Below, piece after piece: positions 25,101 to 37,100 of a stretch of DNA of 64,000 bases. The position numbers and the translations under genes were made by a program. Each line of letters starts with the position of its first letter. Positions within the stretch are counted from its first letter, which is position 1. This DNA is from Dermatemys mawii (Eukaryota; Chordata; Testudines; Dermatemydidae). Location of the stretch: the NCBI GenBank assembly GCA_007922305.1, contig ML677333.1, positions 14,840,676 through 14,904,675 of the forward strand, given 5' to 3'. The notes beneath the pieces are model-generated. The model was not told where the DNA came from. It ran no database searches and was given only the letters and a program-made list of their open reading frames with translations.

Positions 25101-28100
25101 AGGGAGTCTCGGGGGCAGTCAGGGGAAAGGGGGCTGTTGGATGGGACGGAGGTTCTGGGTGGGGAGCGGTCAGGGGAAGGGGATGGGGGTGGTGGTGGAT
25201 AGGGCATGGGAGTCTTGGTGTGGGGGGTCTGTCAGGAGGCAGCAGTGTGGATAGGGGTCAGGGCAGACAGGGAGCAGAGGGAATGGAGAAGGGGATAGGG
25301 TCCTGCGGGGGCAGTTAGTGTGTGGGGTCTCTGTAGGGGGCAGTCAGGGGACAAGGAGCAGAGGGGCTTAGATAGGGAGTGGGGTCCTGGGGGTGATAGG
25401 GACCTTGGGGGTGTGTGGTTAGGGTGGGTGGGGGTCTCGGGAGGGGGCAATCAGGACAAGGGGGAGTTGATTGGGATTCTAAAGGGGGCAGTCAGGGGGC
25501 AGGAAGTGGGAGGGGGTTGGATAGGGGGGCGGGGCTGGGCTGTTTGTTTGCAGAGGCATGGCCTTCCCTGACCCGGCCCTCCATACACGTTTTTAATCCC
25601 GATGTGACCCTTGGGTCAAAAAGTTTGACTACCCCTGACATAGCTAGTACCTTAAGATGAACTGCAAAGCAAAAATAACGCAAAAAAATGTTTTTTGTGA
25701 TATATAAAGAAGACCTCAAAGGTGTGGGTTTTTTTGTTTGTCTTTTTTTAATAATTCTTAATTCTTGGCTCTTATGTTCATATTTTTGAGGGGACTAGTG
25801 GAATACAATATCGTTGAAGACTAGAACCTAGAGCTGCAGCCTTTAGTTGAGAAGTCAACAGATGTTGTTTTTTGAGTAGTGCCCCTAAGAGTGCTCCACT
25901 CCAGGTCTGCATATACCCCACATGCCTTCAAATGAAGATTTGTATGGGCAGTGTCCATTTTGCTCATGCTTCCGCAATCTTTACTTCACCAGCTGGAGAC
26001 TGACTTTCCCTTTTCAGTATACATGGTAATGGATTCCTACAGACAAATGAGTCTTTAAGATGGTAACATCATCCACTTTTCTACCATCTTTCCTCATCCC
26101 TCTTCAGGGATATCTCATAAGCTTTTTACTGAGTCAGGAAACACACTGCCTCCTTCATTTAGGAGTGTTGGAGCCTATCCCTGCTCAACACAAGGGAAAG
26201 GGTTTCTACTCAAGGTACTTCCTTGTAGCAAAAGAAAAACGAGGGGTAGAGACTAATTTTAGATTGAAGGCAACTAAATACATTTGTAAAGTCTCAGAAG
26301 TTCAAGACCTGCCTTTCCATTGACAGATTCATAAGACAATCAAATCTATTCACAGAAGCACTCAAACTTCAGTGAGAAACTGCCCCCAACTCCTAGGTCA
26401 CATGGAGCTTTGGGAAAGCTGTAGTTTGGGTAGTTGTTCTAAGCTGTCTCCTGTTCCTTTCTAGTTCTCAAATCCTCCAACATAACAAAAGTCAAGACTT
26501 CAGTGTTTCTGATACTTCAAAAATTATTTGAAAATGTGAAACGATCAAAGAGAAATAAGAAAGTGTGCATTCAAAGTTATTTTGCCTTTTTCATTTCATC
26601 ATTAACATCAAATCTCTGACACTCTTGACACATCCCCTCCCTCAAATACAAAGAGAGTACAGAGAAAATGTAAACTAATGATTGTGCTCAGGATTGATGG
26701 GATGAAATATACATATAATTTTGGGTACAATTATGAAAAGTTCTTTACCTTTACAACTTACTGAACATTAAATATAAAATAAATATAACATTTCTGTGAA
26801 CTAAAAAACATGGCAATGGAAAGGACCTATTTGTTCCTTGCAGAATAGGAAGTTTTTCACAGTAAAATGTTTGCCATATGGCCTTGTCTATGCATGGAGC
26901 AGCTTATAAAGTAGGGGTAGCTACATGCTGCAGTGAAAAGCAGGCTGTGTCCACACTGCAATGTGTAGCTACACACAGCAGTGAAAGGCTCTGGCAGAGG
27001 ATAGGCAGTGGAGAAGGGTCTTTCCTCACTGCCTTTCCTCACTATTGGAGCCTTTCCCTGTGGCAGGGAAAAGCTCCAGCAGGATCTCGCTGCTAGAGCC
27101 TTTCTATGGGGTGCGGAAAGGCTTGGGCAGTTCATTGTGGCAGGGAAAGGGTCCAGCATTGGGGAGCTGTTGGCACCTTTCTCCACTGTATTAACCCAGA
27201 GGTTTTTCTGCTCTGGCCGCGGACCACTACACTGCTGGAAATAGCAGTGTAGATGGGGGAGGAACCACTTTGGTGTGTAGAAAGCAGTGTAGCATATGCC
27301 GGAAACTTACAGTATATATCTTTACTGTACTTCCCTGACACTGTACCACCATCTACACCAGTGGTCTGCAAACTGGGGTGCGCGCGAGACCACCCACGGG
27401 GGGCTGCGGCGGCCCCAGCCCCAGGAGGGGTGCCACGGCCGCAGCCTCGGCCCCAGGCAGGCAGTTAGGGGGCAAAGAGCAGGGAGGCTTATATAGGGGG
27501 TAGGGTCCTGGGGGGGCAGTCAGGGGCAGGGGGTCCCAGGAGGGAGCAGTCAGAGGACAAGGAGGGGGAAGTTCTGAGGGGGACAGTTGGGGGCAGGAAG
27601 TGGGAAGGAGTGGATGGGGGTGGGACTTCCCCCAAGGGGGTGCATGTTTAAAAAAAAAATTCTGCTAGGGGTGCGTGATCAAAGAAGTTTGGAGACCCCC
27701 TGATCTACACTGCTACTTGTTGTAGGGGGCATGCTGTGTCTGAACTTCACACACCATTGTAAGTGTAGACATAGTGTATGATTCACCAAAGGGGTAAAAT
27801 TAGAAAAAGTGTGAGTTAACTTTAAAGTTCTTGTTAATTTTTGCTTTGATGTAAGGCAATTGTACCTCACTTTCCAGATGGATCAAATTCGATTTCCCCC
27901 GCCTCTATTACGTGTGTCCCAGCATCTAAAGCATTTGGCTCTGAATGCCTGTGATTTTAATAAGATTAGAGAATATTGCTTTTTTAGAAAATTGCTTTTG
28001 AAAAGAATCTCAGTATTTCCATTGCATAGAAATGAGATGCAATATAGTATTAACCTTTTTTTAAAAAAACTACTGGGAACTGGTAAATATTAACAAATGT

Positions 28101-31100
28101 GACTTTCATATGCTCTTTATTGCTTAAATAGATTTTTGATAGTATTTAGCATAAATATTTAATAATAAATATGAGTTCATTAGGTAGTGTTGGCAGGATG
28201 AAAATAAGAAAATTAATAATTGAAGATGTGTCAAACTACCAGGAGAATATTTGGGTGCTGGCAGACCGGCATAGCAACTGGTGTGCAGATTATTAATTTC
28301 CTATTCATAACAGAATCCTTCTATTAAAAAAAACCTGCTCCTAACTTTAAATTTGTCAGATCCAGTTAGTTGGGAACATGTTGAATGTCTAAATAAAATT
28401 AAATTATATAAATTTTCTTGTCTGTCATCAGACAAGCTTTTCAGGTTTTTGCGTATAGATTCTCTTGTTTATAGTCTAATGTGGTTCAATAGGAATGTTG
28501 CACTAATTGTTGTGTGTAAGATATATAGAATCATGGAATCAGAGAAATGTAGGTCTGGAAGGGACCTCGAGATGTCATCAAGTTCACCCCAATACACTAA
28601 GGCCGGGCCAAGTAATTCTTAGGTCATCCCTGGCAGGTGTTTGTCCAGTCTGTTCTTAAAGACCTGCAGTGATGGGGACTCTACAACCTCCCTTGTAAGC
28701 ATAATCGAGAACTTGTGTACCTATGTAGTTTGAAAATGTTTCCTAATATCTAACCTAAATCTTATTTGCTGCAGATTAAGTTGATTACTTCTTGTTCTAT
28801 CTTCAGTGGACATAAAATCATAGAATTGTAGGACTGGAAGGGACCTTGAGAGGTCTTCTAGTTCAATGGTTCTCAACCAGGGGTATGCAGAGGTCTTTCA
28901 GGGAGACCGTCAACTCATCTAGATATTTGCCTAGTTTTTCCATAGGCTACATAAAAAAACCTAGCAAAGTCAGCACAAACTAAAATTGCATACAGACAAT
29001 TACTTGTTTATACTGCTTTATATACTATGCACAAAAATGTTAGTACAACATTTATATTCCAATTGATGTATTTTATAATTATAAGGTAAAAAGGGGAAAG
29101 TAAGCAATTTTTCAGTGATAGTATGCTGTGCCACTGTCACAGGGTCCGGGCCGCCCTGTGTTCTCTCTGTTTCCAATAAAGGTCTTGACACCCTGTTTTG
29201 GTGCTTCACCCGAGTGTCCTTTATTTACAGTGTCTATATATGTGGCATAAGTGAAACAAACAGTGCTCTCCCCAATCCCCTGACAGTCACCCCACTGTCT
29301 TGGCTGCTGGGTCTCCAGGCCCCTGAGGCCGCTCTCTAGCAGTGAGGAGACAGTATCCCTGCCTCCTGTTCCCTGCCTAGCTTCCCCAGCTGACCATGAG
29401 TCAGGGTTTTTATAGCCCTCACAGCTCCTAGCCTCAGCTGTAGCCCTGTGAGCTAGGCCTCATTAGGGCTTCCAGCTGGGCCCCCTGCTGGCTACAGCCA
29501 GCCCCTGCCCCTCCTGCCAGCAAGCAGGGTTTGACTTGCAGAGGCAGGGCATTCTAGGGGTTTTTACCCCTGCCCTGCCACGCCACAGGCACTTTTTTAT
29601 TTTTATGTCTGATTTTGTAAGCAAGTAGTTTTGAAGTGAGATGAAATTTGGGGTACATATTCCTGACAGAATTCTGCTCCCATGTGGGGGCACAGGGTTT
29701 ATGTTTCTGTGCCCCCTGTGCAGAAAAATGCAGAAGAACACTGGAGGGGAAGTAGGGGTGATACACACTGCTTCTCTGGCAGCCCAGGCAGCGCGTCTCT
29801 TCCAGCATGCCTGGAACAGCCTCAGAGACGCAGATCTCTATGGGGAGAAGGGAGCCACCCTGTATAGTAACATTGGCAATGGTCCTATTGTTAGTTAACT
29901 ATTCCCATTCTCAGTCAATTTCTCCAGGAGCATAAAACCTGTAAAAGTTTTAAGGCCCCTACATTGCCAAAGTGATGTAAAGCCTTATAAATGACAGTAA
30001 GGGAATCCTCTAGGAAGATTTGTGTGCTTTCTCACTTTTTTCCTGTGCCAAAGTGGAACAGTGGGGTTAGATTACAGCTAAGGATTTATTTTGCTTACCC
30101 ATTTCTAAAAAGGCTTTGAGAGCAAAAAACCATTTACCAATCAATCAGAAAAAATGTCAGGACAGTCACAACCAAGCACTTCCTAAAGTACCCTGCCATG
30201 TCCAGGACAATGATTAGAAAAATTCTTGACTTTCATGTGTGAAAGTCTGAGCAATTTAAAATGTCATTAAAATGTCATTCTACTTCCCCCCCCCCCGTTT
30301 TGATATGGCCTTCCACTTTGATGGCGAATCAGTAATAACTGCTCTCACGGGGAATGGTTTTCCAACCAGTTATGAATCCACCTTGCAATAGCTCCATCTA
30401 GGCCCTGGTCTACACTGGTGGGGGATCAACCTAAGATATGCAACTTCAGCTATGTGAATAGTGTAGCTGAAGTTGACGTATTCAGGTCAACTTACCACAG
30501 TGTCCTTCACGGCATTGAGTCACTCCTCTATCAAGTCCTCCTGCGCGCCTCAGTGCGGTGGAGTTCCAGAGTTGACAAGAGAGCACTCAGGGATTGATTT
30601 ATCGCGTCTAGACGAGACGCGATAAATCGATCCTCAAAAGATTGATCTCTTCCCGCTGATTCGGAGGGTAGTGTAGACCTGGTCCAGGCTGCATTTCTCT
30701 TGTTTGTTTATGGGAAGGTCATGCAGGACAGTATCATTTCATGATCATTTTCACCCAGGCTGCCTTTTACTTTCAAATTCTCTATCAATTCCTCCCTATT
30801 TGTCAAAATCAGATCTCAAACAGGCTCTCCGCTAGGTCGATCTGAGATTGTAGAGTAGACATGCCCTTAGAAATTGCATATCTCATCATTAATTTGTGAG
30901 AATTGGCATGTCTGATGACAGTGACTTACTTGACTAGGTATTGCTACCCAATAGATGCAGTAAGGTTAAAATGCTTCTGAAGTGAGTAGGAGACAAGAAG
31001 TGCTTGATCACAAAACTGCCTGGGGTGATGTAAATGGGTCTTTCAGGAGTGGTTGACATTGACCTGTATCAGTGGAGGACAATGGGAACCCCAAGGACTG

Positions 31101-34100
31101 AACAATTGCCCCCTTTCAAATGGACACTCCAGAAGGCAGAACATCTGAACTCAGCATGAGTCTGCAGGAGGATGACAAATACACCTAAAGGTGTCATGTG
31201 ACTGTGTTAAGAGTTGGCTTTTGGAAAGACACAGAGCTCTCACTTGGGACTGAGAGACAGACACACAGAGGGAAAAATAGCCAAAATGGATTCTGCAGCA
31301 GTGTGGCTGGGTGGAGCACAGATACTGACTAGTCTGAACTCTGTCTCCACTTTTGGTTCTCTATGTTAACCAAAGAAGTTCTCATGTTGTACTCCAGTTT
31401 TCTAATAAATCCTACTCTGTTTAGAAAAGACTCCTAGGTGTCACTTCAGCAAGTTTTTTTTTTTAAGTACATTGATTCATGAAGAGGGCAGAAAGTAAAC
31501 AGTTGGTCCTGCTGTTCAGAGCTTATGGTGTGAAACGATTGTGCTGGAGCTTAGGGTCTCAGCCTGTGAGGTGTTGGCTGAGTGGCCTACCCTTAAAGAA
31601 AAGTGGGAGCCCTTTGGAATTTGGCACATTGAAGGTGTTCCTCCAAGGGATTGTTTAAAAGCTGGGTCATAGCACACATCCTGTGGATATGTGACACCAG
31701 CTATGAAACTTACTCCTGGGGGAATTCTTCACCAAAAAAATTCTGCACACAGTATTGAAAATTCTGCAAAATTCTGCATATTTTGTTTACCAGAATAATG
31801 CAATATAATCATGCCAGTTTCAATTATTTGGTAATTGTTGCAGGGTACTCGGTGTCCCGTAGGAACGAGGCACACACACAACTGCTGAATAGAAGTAGTG
31901 AGTTTATTGAAGGCAAAAGTGGCACACCCGCAACGGGGGCTCCCTTCGTTGCTGCCACTGAGACGGGGAAAGCCCGACGCATTGGAGCAATGCTCAGGAT
32001 GAAGCCCACTACCCATGGGAACACAGGCAGAGAAATAACAGGAACATTTGCATCTCATGCATACCTCATGAATAACTAATACCTTGTTTCTATCTTGTTA
32101 GTATTACATAATGCAAGCAGGTGTCTCATTAGTTTTGCACAAGGCAAGCAGGCAATGAGAACCAGTTAACTCCGGCATGTGAAGTATGTGATAACAGAGC
32201 AACAACCAATAACAGCAGCATGAACTATAATATCCTTTCATTCCCTGGAGCTGGTGGAGAGGAGGAATGAGCACCCTTTCCTTCCCTGGAGTCGAGGGTG
32301 AGAGCACCCTAGCACTCCGCCGTAACAATGTCTTCCGCACCCTTACGGTAATTTATTTCAAAATATCTGTCAGTAAGTATGTCTGTTACAATACAGACCA
32401 AAAAAGAAAAAAGGATTCTTGTAATTCTTTTTGACCAATAGATTTCTTACTAGATTTATTAATACAGAACTTTTTGTGTGTAATTCATTTAAATTACAAT
32501 ACAGGCCTGTATTTTCTACACCTGTCAGAAGCAGTGCAAAGGCTTGGGGGAGTTGGGTAATGGAGGAGCTGAGAGAGAGGGAAGGAGCTTTGGTGTGAAC
32601 TTTTTGGGAGGGAGAGAAGGGGGGATTGTTAGAGCTTTGGAAAGCTCCCCCAAGCAGACCCTGGCTGACCCCAAACCTCTCCCATTCAGTCTGGCATGTC
32701 TTCCCCTATCCCTATACTCCCCACTTTCATGGGTTTCTGAAACCCCTCTTCCTCACCCCTAGGCTCAGTGCTGTCACCCCACAGCTCCTGAGCCCATGTG
32801 CCAGTCTGTAAAACCCCACCCCCGCCACTAGACATTCTGAACTCCAGTCTGTGACCCCCAGGCAGCCCTGTGTGCCCCACTCTGCCCAGCCTGGCTCTTT
32901 GGCTGAGTGCTGTGATGAACTCCTACTCCTAGGGGAATTCTGCAGCACTGGGCATAGAATTTGTACAGGCATGTCGCGTCTTGCACGAGGGTTCTGTTCT
33001 GCGGTTACTGCATAAAGCAGAAACCGCGTTTAGCCAGAACCCATTGACTTCAATGGGAGGCGAAATTGCGCCCCCTGCAGTAAGTAATTTTTTTTTTCTC
33101 CTTTTCTTGTTTTGTTTTTGCGGACTGTGTAAAGTGGAAATGGAGTATGTTAAATACGCTTAAGACGCGACATGCCTGCATTTTCCTGCATAAAATACAT
33201 TTTACCTAGGAAGTGTCGTATTTCCACCTTTTGTCCACCAGAGGCCTCTGTGGCTCCAGAACAGCTAGTGGTCTTTGGTGGGCAAAAGGCAGAACTGCTG
33301 CACTTTTTAGGCAAAACGTATTTTATGCAGGAAAATACAAAATTATGTGAGACAGAGGAATTCTACACTTCCGCAGATGCACAGTATTCCTCTTGAGTAA
33401 AAACTAAAACTGTATAAAATCTATAACCATGAGATCTTTGTGTACACTAATATAGTTTAACTACAAACAACATAATTGGTCTTTAAGGGTGATAAATTAT
33501 GAACCACTTTAACAATCTTAGTAATGCTATTTTAACAACAAAAACACAACACAAATGCAAAGAAAGTGGACACAATAGGAATACTTTATTAAAGTATGAG
33601 ATACATATGTAGACTGGATTCACGATGTGTTTTGCAGAAGGTGGAGTCTTGAATATGAATTTGCATCAAAAATTCATATAGAACCTTGTTACCTGTGATT
33701 TAGAAGTTTGACAGTATTCTGAAATTGTTGACTGAATACTCTTTCTTCAGCACATGCAAATCAGGATTCATCTTGGTAAAGAAACCTCTTGTCACACTGT
33801 ACCCATCAGATTGTTTGTCAACTACACAAATTGATTGTAGATCCTTATTTCTGCCTTTAATAATATGCTATATTCCTAAACCCAAACCTTGCCTTCCTTG
33901 TTAAAGAAGTACTGCCTTTTGTTTCCAGCTTTGAGATTTTCATGATTTACTATGCAGAATACCAATTATCTGCCTATTTGCTATAATCATGCGTGATATC
34001 TTCCTGGTGGAAACAGACAGATAATTGTTTGGGATGAAATCATGAATGTTTAAAAAATGTTCTGAAGTAGAGTAAATGTAGTTCTGTAGAATGGTGCTAA

Positions 34101-37100
34101 AGTTGGGCAGAATTATTGTTAGGAACTGCTCAAACTTTGCCCCACAACTCTGCTAATGCACATTAATTCTTACTTGTAACAGACTGGTAGTTGTAATCCA
34201 GTGCCTGGCTGAGCAGAGACTCATAGTCATGGTGGGTTTTGAGATACGGATATCTGGTAGGATTTTTTATTAGACTACCAAATTATATAGTTTACATGTG
34301 ACCTGAAAAAAATGTGAACTCCATAGAACTAATCTACTAACTTTTTCCACTTTCTGCAGTTAGGAGAATACATGATTTTCATCTGTTATAGAGTGTTACA
34401 AAAGATCATGCTCTTAAGAGTTTCTTCCTTTCTTTTTCTCCCCCCCACCTTGTATTTTTAGGACGTTTATTGAGAGCTAATCAGATCACTTTCAATTGGG
34501 ATAGACTGGTTAGCTGGATTAACCTTACAGAGCAGTGGCCGTACAGGACATCCTGGCTCATATTGTATCTGGAAGAGACTGAAGGTGTTCCAGATAAGCT
34601 TACTTTAAAAACCATCTACGAGAGGTAGGTATGGTTCTAGTGATGACATAAACTTCATCTGCAACTTTAACTGCTATTAAAAAGTCAGCATTTGCCAGTA
34701 TTTACCACCCAAGTCTTTTCCCCTATATTTTAAATCTGTAAGTCTTGACAGTTGTTCACTGTTATATAAACAGTACATCTGCTTTAATTATATGTGTGTT
34801 TATTTCATTAAAATCTGTACTAGGTGCTCGTACATAGTTGGTTAGCACAGCTAGTTTGGATTCTCATTAGTCTAATTTTCATCCCAACAAGACATCATTT
34901 TCTTCGCCAATCTACAGGTAATAAAATATAACTTTTAAAATATTAAAAGGGCCATAGCATGATATGAATGGTGTTATTTTATTTGGTAATAATACTTAAT
35001 AAAGGTTTTTGAAATTCTATCTAGACTTCTCAGTGGAGCTTTCAGTGATTTATTATAGGGATGGCTGATGGCATCACCTGTTAGTGTCCAGCACTTCCCA
35101 TTGTAAGCCCTATTTTCATTTGCTTATAACTTTGGCAAACTTTAATAATATGTACTGGAATTTTACATAGTAAGTGTCTATCTCAGGATGAACTTGGGAA
35201 AAATTTAGCCAAAATGGTTCAGCCATTTACAAGAATGAGAGTAGGGAAAAACATGTTTTGCCTATTTTAAGAAAGTCTGGTGACCTGTTTTTTTGTTTTG
35301 TTAAATTGTTTGTTTAAAACTTATTCTGTGTGTGTGTTTGTGTATAGATAGATAGATAGAGTCTTGTCTGAAAAAAATTTTCCTCGAACATAACCCCCTC
35401 ATTTACATTAATTCTTATGAGGAAATTGGATTCGTTTAACATCGCTTTGCTTAAAGTCGCATTCTTCAGGAACATAACTACATTAAGTGAGGAGTTCCTG
35501 TACTATGGGCACTACACTTCAGGAAAGGTGCAGACAAATTGGAGGAGGTCTAGAGGAGAGCAGCAAAAATGATTAAAGTTCTGGAAAACATGACTGTAAG
35601 GAAAGATTGAAAAATTGGGTGTTTAGTCTGGAGAAGAGAAGACTGGGGACATATTAACAGTCTTCATGTATGTAAAGGGTTGCTATAAAGAACAGGGTGA
35701 AAAATTGTTCTCCTTATCCAATGAGGAAAGAACAAGAAGTAATGGGCTTAAATTAGAGGAAGGGAGATTTAGGTTATACATTAAGAAAAACTTCCTATCT
35801 GTAAGGGTGGTAAGCACTGGAACAAATTATTTAGTGAGGTTGTAAAATCTGTGTCATTGGAGGTTTTTAGAACAGGTTAGACAAATACTTGTCAGAGATG
35901 ATCTAGATCGGAATGGGCCCCTGAGCTCCCAGCTGGGGAGGCTTCCCCCAATCCCTCCCCAGCTGTCCCCCTCTGTCCTGCAGCCTCAGCACTCTGACCC
36001 GCCACTCCTGCCTGGGAGCGCTGCAGCGCTATGGCTGGCCCCGGCAGGGCCTGAACTGCTGCCGGTCTGAGCAGCATGGTAAGGGGGCTGGCTCCAGCAG
36101 GGCAGCATGTCTTGCTCCAGCAGTCTGCGCAGAGCCAGATACGCTGCTCTGAGCGGCGTGGTATGGGGGCCAGGGCTGGGGGGTCGGATAAGTGGCAGGG
36201 AGAGGTTGAATGGGGCAGAGGTTCTGGGGGTGGTGAGAGTGGGGGTGATGGTTAGGGGAGGATAGGGTGTGGGAGTCCTGGGAGTCTGTCAGGGGACGGG
36301 GCAGTAGATAGGGGTCAGGGCAATCAGAGGACAGGGAGCGGGGGATTGGGTAGAGGGTGGCATCTCGGGGGGGCAGTCAGGGTAGGGGATCTCCGGGGGG
36401 GACAGTCAGGGGACAAAGGGCAGGAGGGATTGGCTAGGTTGGGGTTCTGAGGGGGGGCAGTCAGCAGGCAGGAAGTGGGAGGGGGTCAGATGAGTGTGGG
36501 GATCAGGCTATTTGGGGAGGCATAGGCCTACCTGGCCCTCTATACAATTTTGCAACCCCAATATGACCCTCAGGACAAAAAGTTTGCCCATGCCTGGTCT
36601 AGATAATACTTCATCCTGCCTCAGTGCAGGGGACAGGACTAAATGATCTATCAGTCCCTTCAAAGCCTATATATCTATGATTCTCTGATAATTAAAATTA
36701 ATATTTATCGAGCAAATTTGTTTTTAAAAAGAGTATATTTCCCCATTTACATCTTGAGTTTCTAATTTGGGGTCTAAAATAGTCTGCTGCTGCCTGGAAA
36801 TTTTCCTGATAAATCCATTGACACTTTTTTAAAAATCTAACAAATACTGAACCTTACCAAGATGAGCTGTCTAATTTTAAACAGCTCTGTATCTTCCTCC
36901 TTAGATGGTTCAACCTTACTTATTTTCAATTCCATACCAAAAATGGACATGAAACTGAAAACAGGAACCCAGAAAATCCAGAGTATTGTCTATATAATCC
37001 AAATCCTAAGAAAAGTTTTATCTTTGACACTGTGATGAAAGAACCAAAACCAACTTTCATTCAAAACATGAAATAGATTTAAATTGATCAAATATGGAAC

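Larger units (their letters stand above)
24688..25637. mobile_element. hAT element, GC-rich, 950 bp
   Basis: The left end CAGGGGTGGGCAAACT and the right end (complement CAGGGGTAGTCAAACT) are inverted. The flanks ACATACCT (24680-24687) and ACATAGCT (25638-25645) match at 7 of 8 positions. The first half repeats a CTCCCGGAGCTCAGCGTGCC-type unit about every 63 bp. The second half is strongly G-rich with recurrent GGGGGCAGTCAGGGG. Two family copies lie at 35909-36596 and 45539-46105 (reverse). The open frames on both strands are composition artefacts. Confidence 0.88.
31710..33400. mobile_element. composite DNA element (TTACTC...GAGTAA ends) with nested insertions
   Basis: The left end TTACTCCTGGGGGAATTCT and the right-end complement TTACTCAAGAGGAATACTG are inverted. 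AAAC occurs on both flanks (31706-31709 and 33401-33404), a possible 4-bp duplication. Text around 31738-31790 repeats ATTCTGCA. A solo LTR (31836-32347) and a Tigger-like MITE (32966-33178) sit inside. Another copy with the same ends is 54935-55367, and a relic is at 46180-46345. Confidence 0.6.
22995..34461 (+). other. intron (11.5 kb), repeat-rich
   Basis: In order it holds a sense CR1 (23580-24637), a hAT element (24688-25637), a DIRS fragment (25870-26345), a MITE-like block containing a hAT copy (26876-27770), antisense CR1 relics (28525-28862), a hAT-like host with a solo LTR (28864-29650), a Harbinger-like MITE (30401-30684) and a composite element with an LTR and a Tigger-like insertion (31710-33400). 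33400-34461 is AT-rich with nothing recognised. 31000-31690 looks LTR-derived (AATAAA near 31404) but has no ends I can set. Confidence 0.8.

Noticed and set aside
24530..25207. 225-codon minus-strand open frame and overlapping + frames of 151-176 codons
   Set aside because: They lie in the GC-rich hAT element and its tandem array. Repeated leucine/serine-rich and proline/histidine-rich stretches are translations of the 63-bp unit and the GGT run.
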